Notes: generated by a model not told the origin, from the letters alone. Positions 6,810 through 14,117 are shown, counted from the stretch's first letter. The stretch: DNA of 24,547 nucleotides from Candidatus Kaiserbacteria bacterium (GCA_002401495.1 NVTG01000020.1:1-24547); one strand, 5' to 3'. Numbers and translations: made by a program.

Positions 6810-7244
6810 CTATCTCAGTGGAAGATTGGATCCTTCTCCTGCAAATTTTGTTTCCATCCATCCCATGAATAGTCCGATCATTGTTCCGTCGATAAGAGCC
6901 CAAAATGGCGAAGTTAATCCCGTCCAAGACACTAGACTTGACTGAATTAGAATTTGCAAAGATTCATACCCTAGCAATATGTACATAAGGGTAAAGAAAA
7001 ATCCTAAAAAAGCTCCTCTTAGCCACCATCGCATCCTAAAACCAAATATTGGGTGGTAATCAAACATACCTACCATACCTATGGTAAGTCCCATAAGTAC
7101 AAATGTAATTAATGTACCGAACCCGAACATGCTAAGTACCGGAAACCCGAACATTGGCGATAATACTATTGTTAATACTCCAACTATAGCTCCTATACTA
7201 ATGCCGATAAACATTCGGCCTGTTATTGAGTGAATTTTAAACAT
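6810..7244 (-). CDS. four-span integral membrane protein, unknown function
   Basis: A 144-aa, strongly hydrophobic protein with about four transmembrane helices (near residues 10-30, 36-58, 75-95 and 112-132) and a basic-aromatic 'GFRMRWWLRG' loop in the middle. I do not recognise the family. It is the first gene of a six-gene operon with a good extended -10 promoter 28 nt upstream, and it is followed directly by the GuaD-like deaminase. A nucleobase-transport role would suit that neighbour, but four short helices match no known permease, so this is speculation. Confidence 0.8.
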   Translation of the reverse strand: MFKIHSITGRMFIGISIGAIVGVLTIVLSPMFGFPVLSMFGFGTLITFVLMGLTIGMVGMFDYHPIFGFRMRWWLRGAFLGFFFTLMYILLGYESLQILIQSSLVSWTGLTSPFWALIDGTMIGLFMGWMETKFAGEGSNLPLR

Positions 7245-7272
7245 ATTTATTATTTAACTACTAACTATATAA

Positions 7273-7281
7273 ATTATAGCA
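7273..7281 (-). promoter_or_regulatory. extended -10 promoter of the deaminase/EVE operon
   Basis: TGCTATAAT on the minus strand is a consensus extended -10, 28 nt before the ATG at 7244. No clear -35 is seen; the -35 region is occupied by the truncated tRNA copy (7296-7312). Confidence 0.65.
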
Positions 7282-7295
7282 GACTTATTTTAGTC

Positions 7296-7312
7296 GCTAC
7301 CAGACTCGAACC
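7296..7312 (-). pseudogene. truncated copy of the tRNA-Gln 3' end
   Basis: On the minus strand GGTTCGAGTCTGGTAGC matches the T-loop, acceptor strand and first C of the CCA position of tRNA-Gln (8194-8216), except for a 6-nt deletion removing most of the 3' half of the T-stem. No other tRNA part is recognisable, so it cannot be a functional tRNA. With the intact tRNA it forms a direct repeat around the gene at 7338-8093, as expected for a decayed attachment site or a partial duplication. Confidence 0.6.
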
Positions 7313-7337
7313 TCATTATTCTCTAGAAAGCCTCCAC

Positions 7338-8093
7338 TCAACCTCCATACAGGTCTCCAAGTTGCCATTCAACCGTTGACCAATCAACGCTTTCAAGAGC
7401 ACAGCCACCCAAACCACATAGAGCACCCTCGTAAAAAGCAGGGTCTATTTTTTCGTCTGGCCACCGCTTGTATCTAAACGTGTTTTTACCAGTCCACTCA
7501 AAAAATTCTGCTCTCCCAATATTTTCAAACACAAAGGGGTCAATGTAACGAGCTTGACTGTTTAAGCTGTGAGAAGAAACAACTGCTTTTACAGTATTCC
7601 GGCTACCATCGCAATTTAGACAACTAAAGCTTATAAGAAGAAGGTCACCTGTTTCATTATACGTTTCTGGGAAGAAAATTGGAGGAGCGTCGGGAGGTAA
7701 ATCTTTCGTACCAAGTACATATTCATAATCTTCGCCAAGATATTCATGCTCGGACTCAGAATCCACCGCTCTAAAAAGCTTCACATAGACAGGAGGCCTG
7801 GAATTTTCCCACAAATGTTTAACGCCCTCAACTGTAACTTCGCTAATTGTAGACTCAAGAGAGTAATGCCGATCCCTTTCAGCCTTAGCTTCTTCTAAAA
7901 CTGTTTCCATTGTAACCGCACTCTCCACTTCCACCACTTCCTTTGGTGAAGATAAGATATAACCACCCCAGCCACTAAGAACTGAAAACAGACCAATTAA
8001 AGCCACCACCAAATATTTTGGCAATGGTGCATTTTTTCCCAAGTCTTCAGATTTATTTTCTTGTTCGCCTTGTGTAATTTGTTCTGGCTCCAT
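7338..8093 (-). CDS. membrane-anchored exported protein, unknown function
   Basis: About 251 aa from the ATG at 8093. That start is preferred over the ATG at 8114 because a TATAAT lies between them, 7 nt upstream of 8093, predicting a leaderless mRNA. A polar N-terminus (about 25 residues) is followed by one hydrophobic helix ('YLVVALIGLFSVLSGWGGYIL'-like), then an acidic extracytoplasmic domain of about 190 residues. Cys pairs 'SCLNC' and 'CGLGGC' could form disulfides or bind metal. I recognise no family. It lies alone between tRNA-Gln and a truncated copy of that tRNA's 3' end, which suggests an inserted cargo gene. Confidence 0.75.
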   Translation of the reverse strand: MEPEQITQGEQENKSEDLGKNAPLPKYLVVALIGLFSVLSGWGGYILSSPKEVVEVESAVTMETVLEEAKAERDRHYSLESTISEVTVEGVKHLWENSRPPVYVKLFRAVDSESEHEYLGEDYEYVLGTKDLPPDAPPIFFPETYNETGDLLLISFSCLNCDGSRNTVKAVVSSHSLNSQARYIDPFVFENIGRAEFFEWTGKNTFRYKRWPDEKIDPAFYEGALCGLGGCALESVDWSTVEWQLGDLYGG

Positions 8094-8100
8094 TGGAGAA

Positions 8101-8130
8101 ATTATAACACGCATGCCGAAACCGTTTCAA
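8101..8130 (-). promoter_or_regulatory. promoter of the exported orphan gene
   Basis: TATAAT at 8101-8106 with an upstream TG (TGTTATAAT) and TTGAAA at 8125-8130, spacing 18. Only TTCTCCA separates the -10 from the ATG at 8093. A GAAAC/GTTTC inverted repeat lies near the -35. Confidence 0.6.
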
Positions 8131-8150
8131 AAACGCGCTCAACAGAGCGC
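8129..8150 (-). terminator. terminator downstream of tRNA-Gln
   Basis: Six-pair stem GCGCTC (8135-8140) with GAGCGC (8145-8150) and loop AACA, followed on the minus strand by GTTTTTG. A second hairpin, GGACAC/GTGTCC (8172-8187), lies between it and the tRNA. Confidence 0.7.
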
Positions 8151-8194
8151 CTTTTTGGGTACTAAATTTCCGGACACAAAAGTGTCCCTATCGG

Positions 8195-8265
8195 CTACCA
8201 GACTAGGACTCGAACCTAGATAACATCCTCCAGAGGGATGTGTCCTACCATTAGACGATCTGGTA
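8195..8265 (-). tRNA. tRNA-Gln (anticodon CUG)
   Basis: A 71-nt cloverleaf: acceptor TACCAGA/TCTGGTA with the U1-A72 pair typical of tRNA-Gln, D-loop AATGGTA, anticodon stem CATCC/GGATG, loop CTCTGGA (anticodon CTG), T-arm CTAGG-TTCGAGT-CCTAG and discriminator G. The genome continues CCGA, so the full CCA is not encoded. It has its own promoter and terminator. Confidence 0.93.
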
Positions 8266-8273
8266 ATGTGTAT

Positions 8274-8301
8274 ATAATACACATAAAACTAGGTGTCTCA
8301 A
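8274..8301 (-). promoter_or_regulatory. promoter of tRNA-Gln
   Basis: On the minus strand TTGAGA (8296-8301) and TATTAT (8274-8279) are spaced by 16 nt, with the tRNA starting 8 nt after the -10. The -35 lies inside an AGGTGT/ACACCT inverted repeat (8291-8306). Confidence 0.5.
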
Positions 8302-8312
8302 CACCTATCTGA

Positions 8313-8318
8313 TATTAT
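8313..8318 (+). promoter_or_regulatory. -10 element of the EEP-family gene
   Basis: TATTAT 6 nt upstream of the GTG at 8325, so the transcript probably starts at or beside the start codon. There is no clear -35; the AGGTGT-ctca-ACACCT inverted repeat (8291-8306) occupies that position. Confidence 0.45.
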
Positions 8319-8324
8319 GACCCC

Positions 8325-9191
8325 GTGCAAAAGCTTAAATTAGTAACGTGGAACGTCGGATTTGGAGGAATGGGAGCTGAAGCTGAAATTGCAATGGATG
8401 GAGGAAAGAAACTGATCCCCTCCTCTTTCTCACAAATACGAAAGAATATGAAAGGAATTCAAGAAACGGTGGAGTCACACTCCGCTGATATTTTTCTACT
8501 GCAAGAAATTTCTCACGGCAGTGTATTAAACTATTGGCACAATCTAGAATCACGAGTACGAGGTGCATTAAGTGACTTCAATTCCAAATTTGTTTCTAAC
8601 TTTAAATTTCCCCTCTTCCTAAGAATATTAAGGAACGAACACGGATTAAGCACTTTTGTTCACAACGAGCACGAAGTAACAAGGACTCAATCTGTTCCAT
8701 ATAAAAAAAGCGAAGCGTATTATAGGATTTTTCACAGAAAGGACTATCTTCTAGCAACTCACGTAACTCCAGAAAACGGTGACCCTATTGTTGTTATAAA
8801 CACGCACCTGGCTGGTTTTGATAAAGGAGGGATTATACGAAAAAGTCAGTGCAGGGAAATAATTAACTTTGCAAACAAACTACACCGAGAAGGTAACAAG
8901 GTAATAATAGGTGCTGACTGGAACATGCGCCTAAAGGGAGAGTCTACTCTAAACCGATACGAAACTAAATTCCCAGAGGAATACCTTCTAGACGGGTGGA
9001 CAATTAACTACTGCGAGCAAACTCCCACAGTTCGTTCTACAAACAAACCCTACGACAAACAAACAAGCATAACAGCAACTATTGATGGCTTTATATGCTC
9101 CCCTGGAGTTAACGTTGAGAGTGTACGTGCATTAGATTTTGAATTTAAACATTCCGATCACAATCCTGTTGAGATAATAATCGAATACTAA
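8325..9191 (+). CDS. endonuclease/exonuclease/phosphatase (EEP) family protein
   Basis: A 288-aa single EEP domain without a signal peptide. Active-site signatures in order: 'TWNVGFGG' with N10, 'LLQEIS' with metal-binding E61, 'INTHLAGFD' with H161, 'IGADWNMR' with D198 and N200, 'IDGFICSP' with D254, and 'HSDHNP' with D278 and H279. The fold hydrolyses phosphodiester or phosphomonoester bonds (AP endonucleases, DNases, sphingomyelinases, inositol phosphatases); the substrate cannot be read from sequence. The GTG start at 8325 puts the first beta strand at once after the start and lies 6 nt after a -10-like TATTAT. Its stop codon overlaps that of the convergent VIT gene. Confidence 0.9.
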   Translation: MQKLKLVTWNVGFGGMGAEAEIAMDGGKKLIPSSFSQIRKNMKGIQETVESHSADIFLLQEISHGSVLNYWHNLESRVRGALSDFNSKFVSNFKFPLFLRILRNEHGLSTFVHNEHEVTRTQSVPYKKSEAYYRIFHRKDYLLATHVTPENGDPIVVINTHLAGFDKGGIIRKSQCREIINFANKLHREGNKVIIGADWNMRLKGESTLNRYETKFPEEYLLDGWTINYCEQTPTVRSTNKPYDKQTSITATIDGFICSPGVNVESVRALDFEFKHSDHNPVEIIIEY

Positions 9192-9682
9192 ACTCCAAAA
9201 ACTTTTGAAAGAGCACTTCCAACAAAGAAGGCGATGTATGCAGCTGTTCCACCAATTAGGATATTTCGTATTGCTGTAAAAATTGGATTCTTTCCTAAAA
9301 TTGATCCAGACGTGTATCCAATAGCACCAAAAGCAACCAATGTGGCAATAACTGAAGTTTTTATAGCATGCTCTCCAAACTCTGGAACAAAAAATGCCAC
9401 TACAAAAGGAATTAAAGGTACCATTCCTAAAATTGCAAACGAAGCAAAAGTTACAAAAGATTTATTTATAGGCCGCCTCATCTGAGAACCCTCCGAAACC
9501 GCGGAAAGATAACTAGACGCTCCCATAGAAAAAGCGTCCGCTAAAACATTAGCAAAGCCAATAACTAAAATAATACCAACTGGAAGGGCTGCACCAATTG
9601 AACCAGTAACAATAGCAAAGGTAGTTACTAGACCATCCATGCTTCCATAAACAAATTCTGGAAGGTACGAATTCTTCTTCAT
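9188..9682 (-). CDS. VIT1/CCC1-family transporter lacking the cytoplasmic domain
   Basis: A 164-aa membrane protein. Helix 1 carries 'YGSMDGLVTTFAIVTG', helix 2 'GFANVLADAFSMGASSYL', both family hallmarks with the Asp and Met residues of the ion path. Then come three helices including 'VIATLVAFGAIGYTSGSILG'. VIT1/CCC1 proteins move Fe(II) or Mn(II) by proton exchange. The usual Glu-rich cytoplasmic metal-binding domain between helices 2 and 3 is reduced to about 15 residues ('SEGSQMRRPINKSF'), making this shorter than typical members of about 230 aa. Its ATG overlaps the pyrG TAA by one base, so it is coupled to that operon. It ends in a 4-nt overlap with the convergent EEP-family gene, with no hairpin terminator. 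Confidence 0.85.
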   Translation of the reverse strand: MKKNSYLPEFVYGSMDGLVTTFAIVTGSIGAALPVGIILVIGFANVLADAFSMGASSYLSAVSEGSQMRRPINKSFVTFASFAILGMVPLIPFVVAFFVPEFGEHAIKTSVIATLVAFGAIGYTSGSILGKNPIFTAIRNILIGGTAAYIAFFVGSALSKVFGV

Positions 9683-11322
9683 TACTTAATAATACACGCT
9701 TTTATAAAAGCAGAGAATATTGGATGTGGATCAAGTGGTTTTGCTTGAAGCTCTGGATGAAATTGAGTTCCAACGAAAAACGGATGAACTTTTTTGGGAA
9801 GTTCCGCTATTTCCATTAATGTTCCATCTGGAGAAACACCAGAGAATACAAGACCCTTCTCTTCAATCCTTTCTACGTAAGCCGGATTAACTTCGTATCT
9901 ATGGCGATGCCTTTCTTCAATAACGTCTTTCCCGTAGGCACTTCTAGCCACAGTGCCCTTCTTTAATTTAGCAGGATAGACTCCAAGCCTCATAGTTCCA
10001 CCATAGTCTTTATTCTTCAGCTTTTCCTTCTGATCTTCCATTATATCTATAACTAGATTCTTTCCTTTGGAATTCATCTCCCTGGTCGTAGCATCTTTTA
10101 TACCTACAACATTGCGAGCATATTCTACAACTGCTAGCTGCATACCGTAGCAAAGTCCAAGATAAGGTATCTTATTCTCTCGAACATATTTAATTACTTT
10201 AATTTTTCCCTCTATACCTGTAGTTCCAAAACCTCCTGGAATTATAACTCCATCATACTTCTTTAACTCGCTAACTTTCTTCTTTCCTGATTCGAAATCT
10301 TGGGAAGATATCCACGTTAGCTTTGGTTTTGCCCCCAAATGGAATGCTGAAAACTTTATTGCCTCAATAACTGAAATATATACATCAGATAAAACGAAAT
10401 CTCCTGAGTCAAAATATTTACCAATAACTGCAATATTCACTTCTTTTTTTGCATTATGAACTTTCTTAGCAAAAGCCTCCCATTTTTTCATATCTCCCTT
10501 CTTTTTCTTCTTCAGCTTTAGTTGTTGCAATATAATCCCAGAAAGATTATCTCTTTCAAAATTAAGTGGTACATCATAAATACTATCGATATCAGGTGCT
10601 GAAATTACGTGATCCGGTCGAATATTACATTGTTCTGCTATTTTGCCTTTCCTTTTATCGTCTAACTCTTCTTCTGATCGTCCGATTATAAAATCAGGCT
10701 GAACTCCGTACGAATTCAATTGACGAATAGCATTTTGAGTAGGCTTTGTTTTCATCTCCCCAACTTTAGCGGGAATAGGAAGGTAGGTAACCATGATAAA
10801 CAAAATGTCGTCAGGATTACGAGACTTCATAAGACGAGCGGCCTCAATAAACATAGCGTTTTGGAAATCTCCAACAGTTCCTCCAATTTCTATAACACTA
10901 ATCTCGGAACCGTTAATATCTGCGGCTTTTTCAAACCTATGTACAATCTCATCTCGTATATGAGGAATTGCTTCAACACATTTACCACCATACTCAAGAT
11001 TTCTTTCTCTCTGGATAACATCTAAATAAACCATCCCGCTTGTAATGTAATTTTCTTCTGGAAGATCTCTTCCAAGAAAACGTTCATAGTTTCCCATGTC
11101 CTGATCCGTCTCTAAACCACTTCGCAAAACAAATGCTTCTCCGTGCTCTATTGGATTCATTGTCCCAGCATCAACGTTTAGATAAGGGTCAACCTTTACC
11201 AAGTTGACCTTATAGCCATTTGCTTGAAGAACTTTACCAATTGAGGCTGTTGTAATTCCCTTTCCTACTCCCGACATTACTCCACCAATAACGAAAATAT
11301 ACTTATGACCTTTCTTTACCAT
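9682..11322 (-). CDS. pyrG: CTP synthase
   Basis: About 546 aa, near normal PyrG length. The N-terminal synthetase domain has 'KYIFVIGGVMSGVGKGI' (P-loop), 'DPYLNVDAGTMNPIEHGEAF', 'ETDQDMGNYERFL' and 'EIGGTVGDFQN'. The C-terminal class-I glutaminase domain has 'IIPGGFG', the nucleophile Cys in 'GLCYGMQ' (about residue 391) and the His/Glu pair in 'QFHPE'. It aminates UTP to CTP using glutamine and ATP. Several normally strict motifs differ, for example SGVGKG for SSLGKG and GEAFVLRSGLE for GEVFVTDDGAE, pointing to a divergent lineage. Start is the ATG at 11322 or a GTG at 11328. It lies 8-14 nt after ftsX and overlaps the VIT gene by one base. Confidence 0.96.
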   Translation of the reverse strand: MVKKGHKYIFVIGGVMSGVGKGITTASIGKVLQANGYKVNLVKVDPYLNVDAGTMNPIEHGEAFVLRSGLETDQDMGNYERFLGRDLPEENYITSGMVYLDVIQRERNLEYGGKCVEAIPHIRDEIVHRFEKAADINGSEISVIEIGGTVGDFQNAMFIEAARLMKSRNPDDILFIMVTYLPIPAKVGEMKTKPTQNAIRQLNSYGVQPDFIIGRSEEELDDKRKGKIAEQCNIRPDHVISAPDIDSIYDVPLNFERDNLSGIILQQLKLKKKKKGDMKKWEAFAKKVHNAKKEVNIAVIGKYFDSGDFVLSDVYISVIEAIKFSAFHLGAKPKLTWISSQDFESGKKKVSELKKYDGVIIPGGFGTTGIEGKIKVIKYVRENKIPYLGLCYGMQLAVVEYARNVVGIKDATTREMNSKGKNLVIDIMEDQKEKLKNKDYGGTMRLGVYPAKLKKGTVARSAYGKDVIEERHRHRYEVNPAYVERIEEKGLVFSGVSPDGTLMEIAELPKKVHPFFVGTQFHPELQAKPLDPHPIFSAFIKACIIK

Positions 11323-11336
11323 GCGCACTATTTAAT

Positions 11337-12275
11337 TTATCTTGTTAATTTTCTCTTCAGATACCGTCCAACTGCCATATAACTTGATAACGCCCCAAGA
11401 AGAACTCCTGTTCCAACAAGGGTGAAGAATAACCATCCTAGATTACTTAAGTAATATGAAAGTACATTAAACGTTCCTAAGAATGCCTGAGATGCTGGAC
11501 CCAGCCACAAAGCAATAGGATACAAGAATATTAAAGCGAGCATCCCTCCAGAGAATCCATATAAAGCACCTTCAATTATAAATGGTCCTTGAACATATAG
11601 GTCGGATGCTCCAACTAGTTGCATAACACCTATTTCATCTTTTGTGGTAAATATAGCTAGTCTAATAGTGTTGAAGACAATTAATACAGATACTATTATC
11701 AAAAATATTGTAACTACCACTCCCATTTTCTTAGAAGCTTTTATTATTTCGGTTAATTTATCTATAGCTGCCTTATTTTGGAAATAGTTAACCTTTTCTA
11801 TTATCTGCGTTCCGCTTCCTACAGTTGTCTCATTCTCAAGAAATTTCGCTATACCTTCATATTGACTAGTCTCGACTGCACTAATAGCAAGTGCCGCTCC
11901 GAGTGGATTATCATCCAATTCCTCAAGGGCCTGAAGGGTTAGCTGGTCATTCTTATGACGTTCTCTAAAACGCTCAAGGGCTTCTTCGCGAGTTACGTAT
12001 TCCACACCATCAACCTCAGGAAGTAGCGAAACGGAATCTCTTAGAGCAATGATCTCGCTCTCAGGAGCATCAACTAAAAAATATACATTAATATCTACCT
12101 TGTCTTCAAGTTGAGTTAGGGTGGCGTCTAATGCGGCGCCAGCAACCATTATTGAACCTATAACAAAAAGCATCAAAGCCATTATCAAAATAGTCGCAAA
12201 AGAAACAAATCCATTGCGAAGGAATCCGATAAACCCGGCTCTTGAAACTCTTTTAATGTTAGTCCAATAACTCAT
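11337..12275 (-). CDS. ftsX: cell division protein FtsX
   Basis: A 312-aa membrane protein with FtsX topology: a cytoplasmic N-terminus ('RAGFIGFLRNGFVSFATILIMALMLF', first helix about 21-46), an extracytoplasmic domain of about 120 residues, then three helices near 180-205, 228-255 and 278-303. 'IRLAIFTTKDEIGVMQLVGAS' is the typical FtsX/MacB-type coupling region. With FtsE it transmits ATP hydrolysis across the membrane to control peptidoglycan hydrolases at the septum. It follows ftsE by 12 nt, and that gap contains a perfect TATAAT 6 nt before the ATG, so it may also have its own leaderless promoter. Confidence 0.94.
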   Translation of the reverse strand: MSYWTNIKRVSRAGFIGFLRNGFVSFATILIMALMLFVIGSIMVAGAALDATLTQLEDKVDINVYFLVDAPESEIIALRDSVSLLPEVDGVEYVTREEALERFRERHKNDQLTLQALEELDDNPLGAALAISAVETSQYEGIAKFLENETTVGSGTQIIEKVNYFQNKAAIDKLTEIIKASKKMGVVVTIFLIIVSVLIVFNTIRLAIFTTKDEIGVMQLVGASDLYVQGPFIIEGALYGFSGGMLALIFLYPIALWLGPASQAFLGTFNVLSYYLSNLGWLFFTLVGTGVLLGALSSYMAVGRYLKRKLTR

Positions 12276-12281
12276 ATAAAA

Positions 12282-12287
12282 ATTATA
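12282..12287 (-). promoter_or_regulatory. possible internal -10 element for ftsX
   Basis: TATAAT on the minus strand directly after the ftsE stop and 6 nt before the ftsX ATG (TTTTAT between). No -35 was identified. It matches the spacing seen at several other genes in the window. Confidence 0.4.
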
Positions 12288-12971
12288 CTACAGTGAATAA
12301 GTTCCTTTAACATCGTCTCGTGCAATACGTCCTTCATCCATTGTAATAACTCTCTTGCCTAACGAATCAATAACTCCTTTATTGTGTGTTGAGAGTATTA
12401 CGGTAGTACCAAGGTCATTAATCTTCTTAAGAATCTGAACTATTTCATATGTACTAATAGGATCTAAGTTACCAGTTGGCTCATCTGCAACTACAACATC
12501 AGGCTGATTAACAATAGCCCGAGCAATTGCTACTCTTTGCTGCTCTCCTCCTGAAAGTTCGTGTGGGAAGTTATCCATCTTATCGGCAATGTCTACTAGG
12601 TTTAGAACGTGAGGAACATCAGCTGCTATATCTTCGTCGTGAGCGCCAGCCGCTTCCATTGCAAAGGCAATATTTTCGTAGACCGTTTTAGTTGGAAGTA
12701 ATCTAAAGTCTTGAAAAACTGTTCCGATTCTTCTTCTTAATTTATTCAAATCACTTTTGCTAAATTCAGAAATGTCTTTTGATTCATAAAAAACCTTCCC
12801 TTCACTAGGAAGTTCTTCTGCAAAAATCATTTTAAGCAGGGTGGACTTACCCGCGCCAGAGTGTCCAACAATAGAAACAAACTCTCCTGGTTCAATATTT
12901 ATATTCACGTCGTCGAGTGCAGCGGGACCGTCGTTATAGAATTTAGTTACTTTTTCAAATGAGATCATCAT
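12288..12971 (-). CDS. ftsE: cell division ATP-binding protein FtsE
   Basis: A 227-aa ABC ATPase: Walker A 'GHSGAGKST' (about residues 37-45), Q-loop 'VFQDFRLLPTKTVYENIAF' (typical of FtsE), signature 'LSGGEQQRVAIARA', Walker B 'VVVADEPTGNLD' and H-loop 'ILSTHN'. It drives FtsX. Start is one of two tandem ATGs at 12971 and 12968. A TATAAT (12984-12989) 12 nt upstream suggests a promoter with a very short leader, although prfB ends only 33 nt upstream and read-through is also likely. Confidence 0.96.
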   Translation of the reverse strand: MMISFEKVTKFYNDGPAALDDVNINIEPGEFVSIVGHSGAGKSTLLKMIFAEELPSEGKVFYESKDISEFSKSDLNKLRRRIGTVFQDFRLLPTKTVYENIAFAMEAAGAHDEDIAADVPHVLNLVDIADKMDNFPHELSGGEQQRVAIARAIVNQPDVVVADEPTGNLDPISTYEIVQILKKINDLGTTVILSTHNKGVIDSLGKRVITMDEGRIARDDVKGTYSL

Positions 12972-12983
12972 AATGATTGTTCA

Positions 12984-12989
12984 ATTATA
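12984..12989 (-). promoter_or_regulatory. -10 element upstream of ftsEX
   Basis: Perfect TATAAT on the minus strand in the 33-nt gap between prfB and ftsE, 12 nt before the first ATG. It predicts a leader of only a few nucleotides. Confidence 0.45.
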
Positions 12990-13004
12990 CAGGTTGTTTC
13001 GTTC

Positions 13005-13844
13005 TTATCCAATAAAATACGAAAGATCACCGTCTAAAACATCATCTACATTTGAAGTTTCAACATCAGTCCTGTGGTCTTTAACTTTTTTGTACGGATG
13101 TAGAACGTATGAACGTATCTGACTTCCCCATTCAATCTTAGTACTTGAAGAAATTGATAATCCTTTTTCTAATTTTTCTCTATCTTCTTCACTCTTCTTA
13201 TACAACTTACCGCGAAGTATTTCCATCGCTTTTTCTCGATTACGCTCTTGTGAGCGTTCTGCCGTACACTTTACTGAAATGCCTGTTGGAATATGAACAA
13301 TTCTAACTGCAGTCTCTACTTTGTTAACATTCTGACCTCCGGCGCCGCCTGAGCGGGTAAAACTAACGTCTAAATCCCCCTCTGGTATTTCAACTTCAGT
13401 TAATTCAGGTAGTTTTGGTACAACCTCAACAAGTGAAAAACTAGTCTGTCTTTTACCTTGTGCGTTAAAAGGACTTATTCTAACAAGGCGATGGACACCG
13501 GACTCACTTTTTAAAGCTCCGTAAACATTTTTACCCTCTACTTCAAATGAAACACTGCGATATCCGGCAGAACTAACACTTTCATCTAACATAGTAGCCT
13601 TCCACCCTTTTCCCTCAACAAATTTCTTATACATACGAAATAGCATCGCAGAAAAATCTTCTGCATCATCTCCTCCTGCACCTGAGAGAATGCTGATGAT
13701 GGCTGAGCCACGATCATACTTACCTACTCCTGATTGAGTATCCTTTAATTCTTGAAGTTCTTTTATAAGGCCCTGTGCTTTGTAAGAATCTTTCCAAAAA
13801 TCAGCACCTTCCATTAATTTTTCTATTTCTTTTATTCTTTCCAT
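13005..13844 (-). CDS. prfB: peptide chain release factor 2, short N-terminus
   Basis: A 279-aa class-I release factor. '[15 protein letters not shown]' holds the SPF tripeptide (124-126) that reads UGA/UAA stops and marks RF2 rather than RF1 (PAT type). '[11 protein letters not shown]' holds the GGQ (169-171) that triggers peptide release. The final part '[21 protein letters not shown]' is typical RF2. E. coli RF2 has 365 residues; here about 85 residues of the N-terminal helical domain are missing, leaving only about 40 before '[13 protein letters not shown]'. It cannot be extended: the ATG at 13844 lies one base after the 3' end of a tRNA-Thr gene. For the same reason there is no prfB autoregulatory frameshift site and no Shine-Dalgarno. 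ftsE follows 33 nt downstream. Confidence 0.95.
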   Translation of the reverse strand: MERIKEIEKLMEGADFWKDSYKAQGLIKELQELKDTQSGVGKYDRGSAIISILSGAGGDDAEDFSAMLFRMYKKFVEGKGWKATMLDESVSSAGYRSVSFEVEGKNVYGALKSESGVHRLVRISPFNAQGKRQTSFSLVEVVPKLPELTEVEIPEGDLDVSFTRSGGAGGQNVNKVETAVRIVHIPTGISVKCTAERSQERNREKAMEILRGKLYKKSEEDREKLEKGLSISSSTKIEWGSQIRSYVLHPYKKVKDHRTDVETSNVDDVLDGDLSYFIG

Positions 13845-13845
13845 G

Positions 13846-13918
13846 AGCCGAAGAGCGGGATTGAACCGCTGACCTACGCGTTACGAGTGCGTCGCTCTAC
13901 CAACTGAGCTACCCCGGC
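13846..13918 (-). tRNA. tRNA-Thr (anticodon CGU)
   Basis: A 73-nt cloverleaf: acceptor GCCGGGG/CTTCGGC (two G-U pairs), D-arm GCTC-AGTTGGTA-GAGC, anticodon loop CTCGTAA (CGT), T-arm AGCGG-TTCAATC-CCGCT and discriminator T. The last pair of the anticodon stem is an A31/C39 mismatch (ACGCA/CGCGT). The prfB ATG follows after one base, so CCA is not encoded. Confidence 0.92.
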
Positions 13919-13924
13919 AGAGTG

Positions 13925-13997
<73 letters not shown>

Positions 13998-14080
13998 TTG
14001 CCGTAATATTACAAGCATTACTTTGTTTGGTAAACCACGTCTACGTCTTTAGTATATACTCCTAAATTAAGATATACCTA

Positions 14081-14110
14081 TTGACCTGCGTCAATATAAG
14101 TGGATACTAT
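14081..14110 (+). promoter_or_regulatory. promoter of the HI0933-like flavoprotein gene
   Basis: TTGACC (14081-14086) and TACTAT (14105-14110), spacing 18, with the ATG at 14118 only 7 nt after the -10. The -35 is the left arm of an inverted repeat TTGAC-ctgc-GTCAA (14081-14094), which could be an operator. Confidence 0.6.
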
Positions 14111-14117
14111 ACGTTCA

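Noticed and set aside
5732..8093. UGA recoding as in SR1/Gracilibacteria
   Set aside because: Several genes end at TGA at sensible positions and an RF2 with the SPF motif is encoded.
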